The notes under the pieces were generated by a model. It made no database searches and was not told where the DNA came from. It was given only the letters and a program-made list of their open reading frames with translations. 53,510 nt of DNA. Origin: Setaria digitata (taxonomy: Eukaryota; Nematoda; Chromadorea; Rhabditida; Setariidae). The stretch spans positions 1 through 53,510 of the forward strand of contig RCAB01000431.1 in assembly GCA_003640385.1 (NCBI GenBank). Direction: 5' to 3'. Below, piece by piece: positions 35,993 through 49,055 of the stretch (position 1 is its first letter; the number at the start of each line of letters is the position of its first letter). A program made the translations under genes and the position numbers.

Positions 35993-38900
35993 ATGCCTCC
36001 TTTTTCAGTCACATTCGCTTTGATTTTACGCTTTATCATCCTTATCAACCATGTTTATGGCGAAATTTATTTCCAAGAACAGTTCAAAGGTTTTTACTTC
36101 GTTTAATATGTTGATCAAAATCTTCAATCTTTTTTCCTTTTTTCTTCTCCTGCTGAGCTTTTAGTTGATCAAATTTGATGGTTTTTGAAAATCCATCTCG
36201 ACCACTGAAGAAAGAAATGCGTTCTACAACATAGCAGATCTTTTTATAACAAAAAAAAAAAAAATGAAAAAAAAATGAAAAAAAAAAGAAAGAAAATGTT
36301 AAGGGTGATTATTTGTAATTAAATAAATATGTAGTGGACTATTTTATTTTATTTTACTATTATTATTTTTTGAATCAATGTATTCCAATGATAATAACCA
36401 TACTAATTTGTCTATTTGAAAATTGTGTGCTTGTTCAGTGAGAGTTGCGATGAGCTTAAATCTAATTAGCACCGTGAATGATTACGCATTCTTCCTAAGT
36501 GAAACATTTATGAAAGAGACTAGAACTAAATTATTCGAATTGGTAGATCAAGAATTGAAATATTTGTTTGAAATATGAAATAAATTTAGTAGTTATTATG
36601 CTTCTTTGATATAAAATAACTCAACTACCATTAAAATTCATAAATTATTCTATTAAAACATTTTTTTTTTATTATTTAAGATTTACTAAAGTAAAATATC
36701 TTTTTTTTATTACTTAAAGCTTATTTAACTAAAATATTACTAATTTCTTACCTGATTTTTCATTTTTATTTTCTAGATGGAGATGGCTGGAAAGAACGCT
36801 GGATATTATCCGAACATCAAAATGATTACGGAAAATTCAACCTTTCTTACGGGCAATTTTATAATGATCCAGTTGAGGATCTTGGACTTACCACAACTGA
36901 GGTATTACTTTTTCTTTTTTTTTTTTTGCGAATTATTTTATCAATGTTATCAGTGTTATTTATATAAAAAATAAAAAAAAAAAAGAAAAACATATATTAC
37001 ATAACATATATAATATGTTTTTTTTCTTCTAAAAATATTTAAATTAATGATGTATAATTTCAGGATTTCAAACATTATGCAATATCAGCAAAATTTCCAA
37101 AATTTTCAAATAAAGATAAACCATTGATTATTCAGTATGCGACGAAAAGATTTACTTTACCCGAAGAGGATTGCGGCGGTCTTTATATAAAAGTATAGTT
37201 GACTAAAATAAATTTTGTCCTTTATAAATTTAGTACTGAAATTAGCGATCATATAATTGTGAAGGCATTTTAATAGAGAAAGCTAAACAATTTTGATTTC
37301 ATTTAATGCAAGAAAAGCAAGCTGAGCAAACTGAAATAGCACGAGAACTGATAAAATAAAAAATATCAGGGATTTGAAAAACTGTGTTTACGGTAGCATA
37401 TTAGTGTTCAGCATTTTATTATATTGTTATTGGATGGAACAGCCATGTGTGTTATTTGAGATATTTGATTATCTGTCACTGACCAACCGTTATCAGTGCC
37501 AATGTATTTAGATGGAATAATAAAAAAAACTTTCAATGATGAAATTGAAAATAGGAACATTCATACACATCAGAGGACGTATCTTCAAAGGTTGTTAGCT
37601 AATTAGTTGTGTGAAACTTTCTGAAGGATAGCATTTGGTTCACGTGATAATTACAGCCATAACGTAGCGCATTACACGGTGAAAAAGAGTCATAACGTAA
37701 TGAAAAACTATATGATGATAAGACTCATAACGTACAGATTAATAATTTAGGTGATAAGAGAAAGGCATGTAATGTTTACATGGTAATGGGAGTGAACTTT
37801 TTTCTAACGTTAACAGAATTTGTTGAGAGAATTAATTAATTAACATTCAGATAATGAAATCAGAAATTGATCAGAAGGACTTCAATGGTGATACACCATA
37901 TCACGTAATGTTTGGACCAGATATATGTGGCGTATACGTGAGGAAAATTCATGCCATCTTTCGTTACAACAATTCATACTATTCATGCAATTCATTTTTA
38001 CCTATTTTTGTACGTATCTTTTGAATTTTATAATTTTTTATTATAAATCAAAGGTTCTTCACTTTTTTTTTCTCCATTAATTAAATTATTTGAGGATTTT
38101 TTGGACAAAAAATGATATTCATTAGTGAAAAAGGAAAAAGAAGGATGAAGGAGAAAACTTCACAGTTCTAATTTTAATCATTAATTTTTTCTTCAATATA
38201 AATTATTGATTAAATTCTTTAAAAAAATCGTTTGGGAAAATTGAAAATTTTGAAACAGAAATTGCTCAGAATTATCTATGATTTAGTGATTATACAATAT
38301 TAATGGGTAAAATGAATTAAATGTTCAGTTTACTTGCTTATTTCAGGATGATGAACTTTACCATGTCTATACATTAATTTTATATCCAAATAATTCGATT
38401 GAAATTCTAGCTGATAATGAACAACGAATCAGTGGGGAATTAGAAGATCACTATGATTTTCTTAAGCCAAGAAAAATTTTCGTTAATACTTTTTTCCATC
38501 TTCTATTCGACTTTCCCTTTTCAATTACGAGTTTAATTTCAGTAATCTATTTTTAATGCAATTTAAGCAATTTCCATATTTAATCAAATGCTTATTATTC
38601 GCGATATCTTGAAAAAGAAAATGGAAGGAAAAAGGAAAAACTTCAGGATCCAAGTGTGGAAAAGCCAGCTGATTGGGTTGACGATGAATTTATTCCTGAT
38701 CCGGATGATAAAAAACCGGATGATTGGGACCAACCAGAATTTATACTGGATTTAGATGTTAAGAGACCGGATGATTGGGATGATGAATGGGATGGTGAAT
38801 GGGAACCACCGGGAAAGGTTAATCCGGATTACAAAGGTGAATGGAGTCCCAGAGAAATCAAAAATCCCGCATATAAGGTTGATTATTTTTTATCAGGTTT

Positions 38901-40450
38901 ATTAATTTCCCACATATATTGTAAACATTTATTTAACTTGAAAACTTAAAAATACAATATGATATCATTCATTAGCTTATCAAAAAGCTAACGTTAGACA
39001 AAATAACTACTATTTTCAAATTCATTACTCTTTGCATTACATTCACTAATAAATTTAACAAAAAAACATATTTTTCTAAAAAGTTATTTATTTCGGATTT
39101 ATGATTGCGAATATCAAAAAAAAAGATTTAGGGAGAATGGATACATCCAAAAATTGACAATCCAGATTATGTACCAGATCCGAATCTTTACCTATTTGAT
39201 GATATTGGTACAATTGGAATCGATTTGTGGCAAACAAATAGTGGCACAACATTTGATAATATCATTATCACCGATTCCATCGAAGAAGCTCAAGTAATTT
39301 ATAGTAAATTTGAAAAAAAAAAGCCGATCTTGACAAGATTTCGGTTTTACACATTACTTCCAAAAAAGTTTCAAAGAGAAATCACTGGAAAATATTTTCA
39401 AAAATGAAGAATTCATGCGTAAAAAAAAGTAATTTTAATCATTCGTATATTGCTGTGCTATTAATATCACTGAATCTTTCCCGAATATTACAGAGTTTTC
39501 AAGGAACAGAGAGAATTTTCAAATGACAGAAATCATTCGGTGTCAGAGAATTTTGAAATATTGAAAAGGAAGCACTGAAAAAAATTTATTAAATATTTCA
39601 GGAATTTGCTGCTCTTACGTTGAATGTTAGTAGAATTGGTGAGGATAAAATGAGAAATGAATTCTATGATAAGCTTGAACGTGAAGAAGAAATGAGGAAA
39701 AAGGAAGAGAAGGAAAAATTGAAAAAAGAAGAGGGAAAAAATGAAATTAATTCAAACGAAGAGGAGGAAAAAACGGAGGAATTAGAGGAAAAGGAAAAGG
39801 AGGAGGAGAAGAAAAAAGAAGAAGAAAATAAAGATAAGTCTTATGATTTTCAAGAGGAGAAAAAGAAGGATAAGTCTAACGATGAAATGGAAAAACAATC
39901 GAAAAAAGATAAGAAAGAAATGAAATCAATTGAAATTATGGAAAGGAAGAAATTAGACAATAATGTGGATGAAGAGAATGTAAGTTTTGTAAAAAAAAAA
40001 TTTGAAAAACGAAGAGAAAAATTTGAAGAATATATTTTTAAAGATTAAATTGAGCGGAAAAATTCCCAAATATCACAGAAACTTCTAATGATAATAACAT
40101 TATAATAGGATCCTTTGCTTCATTAAAAAAAAAAAGAATTTACTTCTAAAAGCAATCATTGGAAATGAAAATGTGAATAGGTATGATCTTAGTTCGATTT
40201 TTCCGTCTGCAATACTTAAAAACTTTCAATAGTAATCGTTGGAAATTAAAATATGTAATTCGATTTATCACTCCGTAAAATTTAAAAACTTTTAATAGCA
40301 ACTATTGGAAATTAAAATAGGGATTCGATCTGTCTGCAAATAACTGTATGAAAAATTTTATTACGAATGAAAAAGAAAAGGCAAAAAAAAAAAAAAAAAA
40401 ACTTTGCAACATTTCAGGAAAAAGAAGTAACGAAAAAAGAAGAACTATAA
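35993..40450 (+). CDS. Diverged calreticulin paralogue
   Basis: Tandem copy of the upstream gene. Nine exons: 35993-36089, 36777-36901, 37064-37192, 37851-38009, 38347-38481, 38647-38877, 39132-39293, 39602-39979, 40418-40450, giving 482 residues. Exons 4-7 have exactly the same lengths as in crt-1 (159, 135, 231, 162) and all intron phases agree. Signal peptide is about 1-24. The N-domain keeps [18 protein letters not shown] (Cys111) and FGPDIC (Cys143). The segment corresponding to GPGTKK...KDIRCK is rewritten ([11 protein letters not shown]...NSFLPIF), moving the third Cys to 163 and creating an NNS sequon. The P-domain has PADW, KPDDWD and RPDDWD units instead of KPEDWD. GIDLWQ is kept. 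The tail 347-472 is about twice as long, very Glu/Lys-rich and probably helical. The end is KEEL. The frame is intact, so I infer a functional gene. Confidence 0.9.
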
Positions 40451-42520
40451 TATGTGAAGAAAAAGGAATAAACCATTTTTTCGCTATTTAGCGCTTCTTA
40501 AATAGTTACTGTTGAAAGAGGTTATTTTATTTGCTTATGTATATATATATATGTGAAAGAAAATTTAAATCATTTTATTTCTCTTTCAATCCCATTGTCT
40601 TCTTTGTTGTTTCTAATAATTTTTTTTTTTTTTTTTTTTTTAAATATTGTTCCTACTTTGTTAATGTTTTTGTTATTGCAATTTATTTAAATGAATCATT
40701 AAAATATATTATTTCATTTATGGATCTAATAATAGCAACCACTGAGACGAAAATATGAAAATAAAAAATTAGGAATTTAGTCAATCGCAATCATTATATA
40801 ATAATATTAAAGTTTAGTAAGCTTTTTCTGAATAAAAGTGTCAATTTTGTTTACTTAATCATCACTGTTATCAGTAAATGATAAGTCTCATAAATAATGA
40901 ATTTATTCTTTTATGACTAAAATTTCCTTTTTTTTTTTTCTTCATAATCCATTCAAGAATGATAAAAATAATATTAATGGAATTTATTAGCAACAAATTT
41001 TGACCGATTATCACTTCCTCCTATTGCGTATTTATTTGCATACTTATTTTTATAACTGAACAGATTATTGAAATGTTTACGACTAACAACAAAATAATAC
41101 TCAAAAAAAGTATACGCTAAATTATTTGTTATTATGCTATGTCAAAATTTGAACATAACAACATTGTAAAGTAACTTCTTCCTAAATAAATAAGATAATT
41201 ATAATTAATTGAGAAATATTGATGGAGATCTTATCCTAATACAATACGTATTAATTTTCAAAATTTCATTATAACCCATAGTAATATCGGATATTACATT
41301 AACGAAATGCTACAAATCAAATGCATACGTATATGTATGCCAATAGTACATAAATAGAAATACATAGAGCTGTAATTAAATTCCAAATATAATATTTTTT
41401 TCTAAATACAAATGAAAGGAAGCAAAATATAGTATGCAAAAAAAAAAGGAAAGAATATTTTTATACTCAAAATAACAACTGTAAAATTAGAAAAAAAAAT
41501 ATATATATATATAAAATGTTAATCAAAAATGATTCCTCTTTGAAAATTAAATAATAATTTTTCGTTTTTCTTTAAGTGGTAAAAATGCTTGCTAAATTAT
41601 TAATTAGAAATAATGAAAATAAATGGCATTTCTATGGAATTTTTTTCTAAAAAAAGATTGAAATTTGAATTTTTTTTTTTTTTGAGAAATCTTGCAGAAG
41701 AAAAAGCTTAACTATCAAATATGACAATCACTTTTATGAATAGCAATTACAATGAGAAAAATCGACTGACTCCACAACTACTTCATTGATAAATTGATAT
41801 CACTCAAATGTATCGCCAATTATAAATAAAGCATAATAGTTAACTAAGAATTTCTGCAACATCTTTTTCGTTATTACTTTGAAGCCAAATTTAATTTTTT
41901 AACATGATTATCGTGAAAAAAATTCCTAATTTATCCGGTAAATTAAGATTTTTTTTCTTGTCAAATTCAATTTTTCCAAAATTTAAATCCCTTTCTCACT
42001 TCCCCCTTGATATATTTGTCGAAAAAATATCCATGTAAATTAATTTTAGACAGAAACACAAATAAACTAGAATTTTTTCCTCCCATCCTTTTACTTCTAT
42101 CCAAAATTCAACATAAAAAAGAAAAAAAAAAACGAGCATTTACAAAAAAGAAGCATAACTGAGTAAAGCTAATTAATTCGAAAAAAAAAGAATAAATTTT
42201 TGATTATCATTCATCAACGACGTATTATTTTTAATTGATAACTTTTTCCCTCCTCTTCTTTTTTTTTTTTGTCTCTAACATATTCAAAATTCAGTAACTT
42301 AAAAAAACAAAACCAGAAAAGAAGGAACTGGCAAATTATTGAAAAATTATAATTATTGATCATTTTTTTTCTCAGCTTCCTCAAAATTCAGCAAAAAGAA
42401 AAAGTATAAAATTATTAATAAGTCTATAATCATTAATAAACTAGCCATAATTTTATGCAAAAACTGAAAGCCTTAAAAACGATGAATATATTTTATATAT
42501 AAATAAAATACATTCATCTA
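40451..42520. other. Intergenic AT-rich region
   Basis: Homopolymer runs and short AT microsatellites (for example about 41500). No gene seen. Confidence 0.55.
40467..40472 (+). promoter_or_regulatory. Polyadenylation signal AATAAA
   Basis: It lies 17 bases after the stop of the calreticulin paralogue. Confidence 0.6.
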
Positions 42521-42526
42521 TTTATT
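42521..42526 (-). promoter_or_regulatory. Polyadenylation signal AATAAA (minus strand)
   Basis: TTTATT on +, 20 bases past the stop codon of the 42546-46380 gene. Confidence 0.55.
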
Positions 42527-42545
42527 TATACACAGCAAAATCATT

Positions 42546-45500
42546 TCAGTCACATTCCATTTCTTCTTCGTTGTCCGATTCATATGTTTTATGTGCCTCA
42601 CGAAATGTTGTAAATGAGCTTACAGGGAATAATTTTGTTGGTAGCGTACAATTATTTGGTAACACCTGTTGTTGATTTGCTAATGTTGCATCTGTAATTA
42701 GATAAAATTAAAAAAAAAAAAAAAAAAAAACAAAAAGCAAACGAATAAACGAAAAGGTATTTTTGAAAAATAATAAGGATAAAAGATAAAAGAGGGAGAG
42801 AAAAAAAGGTTTAATTTTGCAAATTTTATAATTCTTTGCCTCTAAAAATTAAAAAATAATTTCCAAATAGTAATAAGATAGAAGTGAAAAAAACAAAGGC
42901 GAAAGAAATTTAATTCTAAAATTTCGCATTTTTCTTCATTTTAAGCTTTCAATGATTGATTAATATAATGAATTAGTTAATTTCTTCCTTATTAAAAGCA
43001 AAAAAAAAGACATTCGAAAAATATTTCTGCAACAAAAAATTGGAAGTTAAACTTTTTATTTTTTTAGTTTTAAGTCATTTGAAATTTCTGTCTGGAAAAA
43101 AATTCCAAAAAATAAAGAAATAAAAAAAAGAAATCAACTTTGAAAAACTTTCAGTATGATATTTCGTACTTTTCCGACTTTCTTCTTTTTTTTTTTGTTA
43201 ATAGTTCGATTAATCCTTGGAATTTTTAAATTTCGCACTAAGATAGCAAATAATTTCAGCAAAAACCGAACACTTAAAATTTTCTTTTTTTTTTTTTTTT
43301 TTCTTTTTTACCAACAAATAAATAATTGAATTTAATGAGAAAATATAAACAAAACCTAAAAATTTTGTACAACTTTTGGAGGTCTTATATTCTGTAATTT
43401 TTCTCGCAATAAATGGTTACATATTTTGTGATAGATAAAAATCATTTGAAAGATATCATTCATTTTAAATGAGTATGTGTACAATAGTATGTTGTTAAAT
43501 GAAATTTTCTAATATTTTAAATAATAATGCTAAACGGAACTGACAATCGTTACATAAATTACTTGTTAATAAAACATTTTTTAAGCATTTCGTCAAAAAA
43601 AAAAAAAAAATTTAGAAGAGAGCTTCGACTAATGGTTTATTAGTTTACTCATTCAACTTTTTAATTCATTACCGTCTTACGGTAGAAAAGTTTCGGTTCT
43701 TTATTTATTTATTTTTTTTCCTCTCTCAGAGAAATATCTCACTTATTTGCACTTCAAATTAGATGTAAATAGAATCAGTGAATAAAATTCTGCATGATTA
43801 TAAGATGGAGAAATATTTTAAAATGAAGTGATTGCAGCAAGCAAACATCATTATTTTTGTTAAGTTTAGAAAAAAAGTTTTTCTTCAAAGCATAATAACA
43901 GCAGAGATTTTTAGAATGTATAGTATTTCAGGTATACAATTATTGTTGTGTAAATCAATAATCTAATATGGGATCATACTGGTAATATTTTTGGAAATTC
44001 GAAAAAATTTGCCTTTTATAAAAGAGCTCTTTTCCAATGTTGAAAAAACAACACAGAAAGAAAACAATGACAGTAACAACGACATGTTAAATAAATTTAT
44101 ATTGCATGCTTTAGTAGAAATCTCTTAAATTAATGCAATATTTAAACTAAAACTTTAAAATAAACTTTGAAAAAGATAAATTAACCTTCAAATTTGCCAC
44201 ATTGTTGTTGCCTTCGTTCACTTTCTCGTTCTCGACATATTCTTGTCCATTCTTCAGAGAGCAATGGTTGCTGATGTTGCTGTTGTTGCTGCATACGAAT
44301 ACCGAACATCGGTTCAGTAATGCTCTAAAATATTAATTAATTAAGAATGGAAAAAAAAATTTTTTTCTTCTTTCAGAATAGGACGAAAAAATTCTAATAA
44401 TAAATTTCAACTAAATATTAAAAAGAAAGTGATATGATTAACATGACATAAAAATGATTACCAAAATTATCATTTACAAATATTAAAATTGGAACTACGT
44501 AATAATTAACCGTTGTATGAGGAGCTGAAGAAGGATTTTCACCACTTGCTGATCTTGTCGAAGAATGTTCATCAAAATCACCAAATCGGAAAGGTGTATG
44601 TCGAGCGGTTGGCGGTAATGAAAGTGCCGAAGCACCACCGGTTGTCGTAGCACTAACACCTGCTGTACTTGTCACACCATGTTGTATTAAAAAGCTGAAA
44701 AAAAAAAAGAGTTAAAAATGAAAAGAAGAAATGATAAGATGAAAAGTTCCTAGCAATATGTGCAAAAAATTTCAACAGTAATATTCAGTTGTTAATGTGA
44801 AATTAATTGATGTGAGGAGCAAAGAATACCAAGTGCAAAATTATTTTAAAAGATAATAAACAAAATTCCTTAATGTGATGTTATTTGTACGGTAATATTT
44901 AGTTTTAATAAGATGTTGTTTAATTTAATTGTTCTGAAGGCAACAAAACAATAAAGTCCTGCCTTAATAAGATGTTATTTGTAAGATAATAGTTACAATG
45001 ATAATGTGAAAATAACGAAACAGTGATATAAAATACAAATGTGAGATTATTTGGTACGATATGGCTAACAATTATACTTCATATTCATGCTTTGAAAATT
45101 TATTTGTAATAATTACGTAGTCGTATACTTTGGATTTATACATTTTTAAATTTATTTGCAAAATTTAATACAATTACGCTTTACATTCAAACATTCCTAG
45201 ACTAATCGCAAATCGCCAGTCTAACATGAAAATTTATTTGATAAAAACAAACTAATTTTAAAATGGTTTTGATTTGGTAATAAATTAATAAAATGAATAA
45301 AAGAAACCCTTTATTCATACATGAGGAAACTGAATTTGACCGTTTTCGCTTACTATGACTATAATGTGGAAGAACTCGACTTGAACGTCGAGATGTACCC
45401 AGCGATGGTCGGGAAGATAATGTCTGTCGTAGAACCTGAAATTAATATTAAAATTAAAAAACAAATTTTTGGAATCCAACAAAATAACAAAAACAAATAA

Positions 45501-46380
45501 ATGTGTTTTACTAACTAATTAAAATGATTTTTTAATTAATACGAAAAATGTTTTATTTTGGGAAAAAGTTATTAATTTCACTTCTTAAATATTAATAGCT
45601 TTTTGTTTTTTTGATAAATCAAAACTTAATAAAAATGTATAAAAAATATAAAAGAAAGAAAAAATCATTTAAAAAAAAAGAGAAAATTTTAATGAAAATT
45701 CAAACCATCGTATCAAGGGATGTACTCATACTTAATGGTGCAGTACTGGCAACATGTCCGCTTGATGTTGTTACCGAGGTACTACAGGTACTCTCGGTGG
45801 AACTGGTAAGCATTTCACCGCTATATGATGATGATGCAAGTGTTGTAGCAGTACGTTGATTTGATGTTGAAATTCGTGGAAGATTTCTCTGACCTTGTCT
45901 TGACTAAAAAAAAAGTTTTTTTCTTTAAATAAAATTTTAAATTATAAGCAAAAGAAAAAAGAGGAAACTAATTTACTCCCATTAAAATATAAAATAATAA
46001 ATGTCAAAATTACACTTTCTATTTGATTAAAAATTTGAAATGGAAAAAAAATTAGAATATAAGGAGAGGAAATGAATGAAGATGATAAAAAGAGTTATAT
46101 TTGTAGATTTGGATTGAAAATTTACAAAAAAAAAAAAAAAATTTACTCCTACCTACTAAAGTGGGATAAATATAAAAATTTTTTTGAAATTTTCAATTTG
46201 ACAAATTCGATGAATTTTATCATAAATATTTGAACAAAAGGGAAAAAGAAATTTTTTTTTTAATACTTGACATAAATCTAGCGCAGCTATTGTTGAACGT
46301 TCTTCCATATCGCTAAGACGATTATCATCAGGTCGTAGGACGACATCTTCCACAGCTCGTTTTAAATCACCAATATGCAT
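42546..46380 (-). CDS. Uncharacterised Ser/Thr/Gln-rich, probably nuclear protein
   Basis: Family not recognised. Six exons in transcript order, 46380-46267, 45903-45706, 45435-45308, 44694-44511, 44324-44186 and 42691-42546, join to 302 residues. The N-terminal 38 residues look structured and charged (MHIGDLKRAVEDVVLRPDDN, then LSDMEERSTIAALDLCQ). Then follow a long Ser/Thr-rich disordered region, a basic patch SHSKRKRSNS that could be a nuclear localisation or phosphorylation site, PTARHTPFRFGDFDEHSS, a glutamine stretch QQQQQHQQPLL, a charged helix-like EEWTRICRERE, and an acidic end SDNEEEMECD. It has no signal peptide or membrane span. The exon 3 donor must be GG|GTTTCT at 45307 to keep phase; the better-looking T|GTATGA would break it. 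Composition suggests a regulatory or adaptor protein (inference). Confidence 0.7.
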
Positions 46381-47254
46381 GATGAATGAATTTTGCTAAT
46401 TAATTAATTAATTAATTCAACGGGAAATTAATTATTAGTTTGAATAATAGCAGTAAATTCTTGATTTCCTTTTTCCTCTTTCCTTTTTCTGGTTTTTTGT
46501 TCAATATGAAACATGCCATCAAAATTCGATTAATCGTTTAAATCAATTCCGTTTTGCCGTTATTAAAAAATTTTTGAGCCTTTTAGATAAAATACAATTC
46601 AATCAATCATCTCGCATATTTTTCTTGGTATCGTTTTTTTTAAACTGAACATATTCTGAAAGAAGGAATTTTTATCATTTTTTTTTTCTTTTTATAAAAT
46701 AAAAGAAAAAAATATTTTATTCCTGTTATTATATCAACAACAGAAATAAAAATATATGATAAATACATATATTAATACATGAAAATAAAAGAATTAAATT
46801 TATAAAAATTTAAAAAAGAAAAAAAGTAAAAATAAGAAATAAATAGGAAATGGGTTCACATTGGGAATGTTAAAATGAGGTCAACAATGTCACCAAATTT
46901 TCAACAAAATAAATGATAACAGTACCATATAGAAGTCGATTAAAGAAGAAAAAAAAATGAATTTATCGTTTTCTTCGCTTTTCTTTTTATTTATTTATTT
47001 ATTTTTGCCAAATTTAACAACACTATTTTTCTTTATTAATTTTCTTACAACTACTAAATTGTCCAATCATAAATTTTGTGACTTTTTTTTTTGAATTCTT
47101 ATTTAATTTTTCCTTTTCAATCAAATATGATATTACTATGTTTATTTAAACATACCATTCGTTCATTCATTTAAGTAGTTTAATGAAGCATAAAACATGC
47201 TCTTGTAGAGATAAAATTTTACATATAAATAGAGGATGCTAAATCATTGAAAGC

Positions 47255-47815
47255 AATATTTACATTAAAAAGCGTCGTATCGTTGAAAATAATAGAAAGA
47301 ATTATGTTGTCGTATTCTTGAAAATAAATTTACACTAAAAAACGCCGTATCGTCGAATGCAATAATTACACTAAAAGTCATTGTATCGTTGAAAATCGTA
47401 CGATAAAGATTGTCGAATCGTTGTAAGTAATCAGTAATCAAAAGAATAGCTACATATAGTAAGTATGATTGAGAATAAAAAATCATATTAAAGAATGCCG
47501 TCTCGTTGAAAATTATCTTAAGAAAAGATAATGAAATGTTGAAACAATAAATATACCACAGGACTATAGTATAGTATACATGAAGTTCTATTATATCAGG
47601 ATAATTATGTCGCCGAATAGTTGCAGAAAAAAAAAAAAAAAATTACACTAATGGTTGGGTTTATCGTTGAAAATTACTTAAGAAAAATATTGAATCGTTG
47701 AAACAGTAAATGTATTACAGGATAATTGAATCATCGTACTGTTGAAAATTAAATGTTATTCTAAAGATTATCGCACCGCTGAAGCAACAAATATTCTAAA
47801 GGGATAACTACATTG
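47255..47815. repeat. Degenerate minisatellite with TCGTTGAAAAT core
   Basis: Roughly ten or more diverged units of 30-60 bases contain variants of TTACACTAAAAAxCGxCGTATCGTTGAAAAT. Clear cores occur near 47278, 47350, 47388, 47418, 47511, 47664, 47694 and 47740. Confidence 0.65.
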
Positions 47816-48862
47816 TCGTATAAAAGTTATATTAAGAATGGCCGATCATAATTATATAAAGATAATCTATAAAAGACAAATTTATATATATAATTACAGA
47901 GGTCAAATATATGTATATACATATATATTACTTGCGAGAAATATTAGTGACCAATTGATCGTTCCTTATCTTATCATAATAAAGTAAAGTTCGGAAGCCT
48001 AATGACATGATAACCATATGTCAATCTATATTAACTTTTGAAGAGAAGTAAGCTAAAAGTTATTAAAAAAGAAAAAAAAAACCGTCTTTATTATTACTAA
48101 TTAATTATTTCATTATTATTTATTATAATTGTTCTTATTATTAATTGTTAATATTAATACTGATGATTTAATAGATGAATGAAGGATAACAGGAATAATG
48201 ATAGCAATAATAATAGTAATTTGCTACTACTAAGTGACAATAATAGTAAAAATCAGTTTAGCATAAACAACCAAAAACAAGCCTTCTCAAACAACATAAA
48301 TCACAAAGATAACACTGATGATGATGATGATAATGAAGAAGATGGTTTCCAATAAAAATATTTCCTCTATTTTATCATTCTATCAAAAATTTGTTCATTT
48401 TTTTTTTTTTTTTTAAAATAAAAAATAAAACTACGAGTAAAAGTAAAGGATGAAAATAAGAAAAAAAAAAGAATATTTTTGTTTTCATCATTAATTTTCG
48501 ACAAAATAAAAAGAAAAGTATTAATCAGATGAGAATGACGATAAATTTTCCAGACTAAAAGCAAAAGAAGCATTAACGAATGTTATCCATTTTTTTTTTT
48601 TTTTTTCTTCTCTACATTTAAAAGCAAAAATTCAATTTAAAACAAATAGGCCAAGTTGGGATAAGTAATATATTCCTTTCAAACATTTGTTATTCCTTCT
48701 TGTCTATTCCATTTCATTCCAATTATTCTTCTTTTTTTAATTTTCCTTTTTCTTTCGCTTTTTTTGCCTTCCTTTTTAGAAATGATACAAACAAGAATGA
48801 AAAAAATGATTAAAAAAATTGTTTTTTTTCTTTTCAATTTCACCTTTTTTTCTCCTCACATT

Positions 48863-49055
48863 TTTATTTGCAAATATGGTCAATCAGTTACTTATTTTTT
48901 ATTTTTTTTTTAAATTGGTTATTATTTTTACTAGAAAATAAAAAAAAGTTCTCTTTTTNTTTATTTGCAAATATGGTCAATCAGTTACTTATTTTTTATT
49001 TTTTTTTTTAAATTGGTTATTATTTTTACTAGAAAATAAAAAAAAGTTCTCTTTT
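48863..49055. repeat. 96-bp direct repeat split by an N (likely assembly artefact)
   Basis: 48863-48958 and 48960-49055 are the same sequence apart from one base in an oligo-T length, separated by a single N at 48959. This is the signature of two contig ends that overlap but were not merged. Confidence 0.85.

Noticed and set aside
47255..47815. Possible CRISPR-like or regularly spaced repeat array
   Set aside because: Eukaryotic context, units degenerate and of variable length; an ordinary minisatellite.
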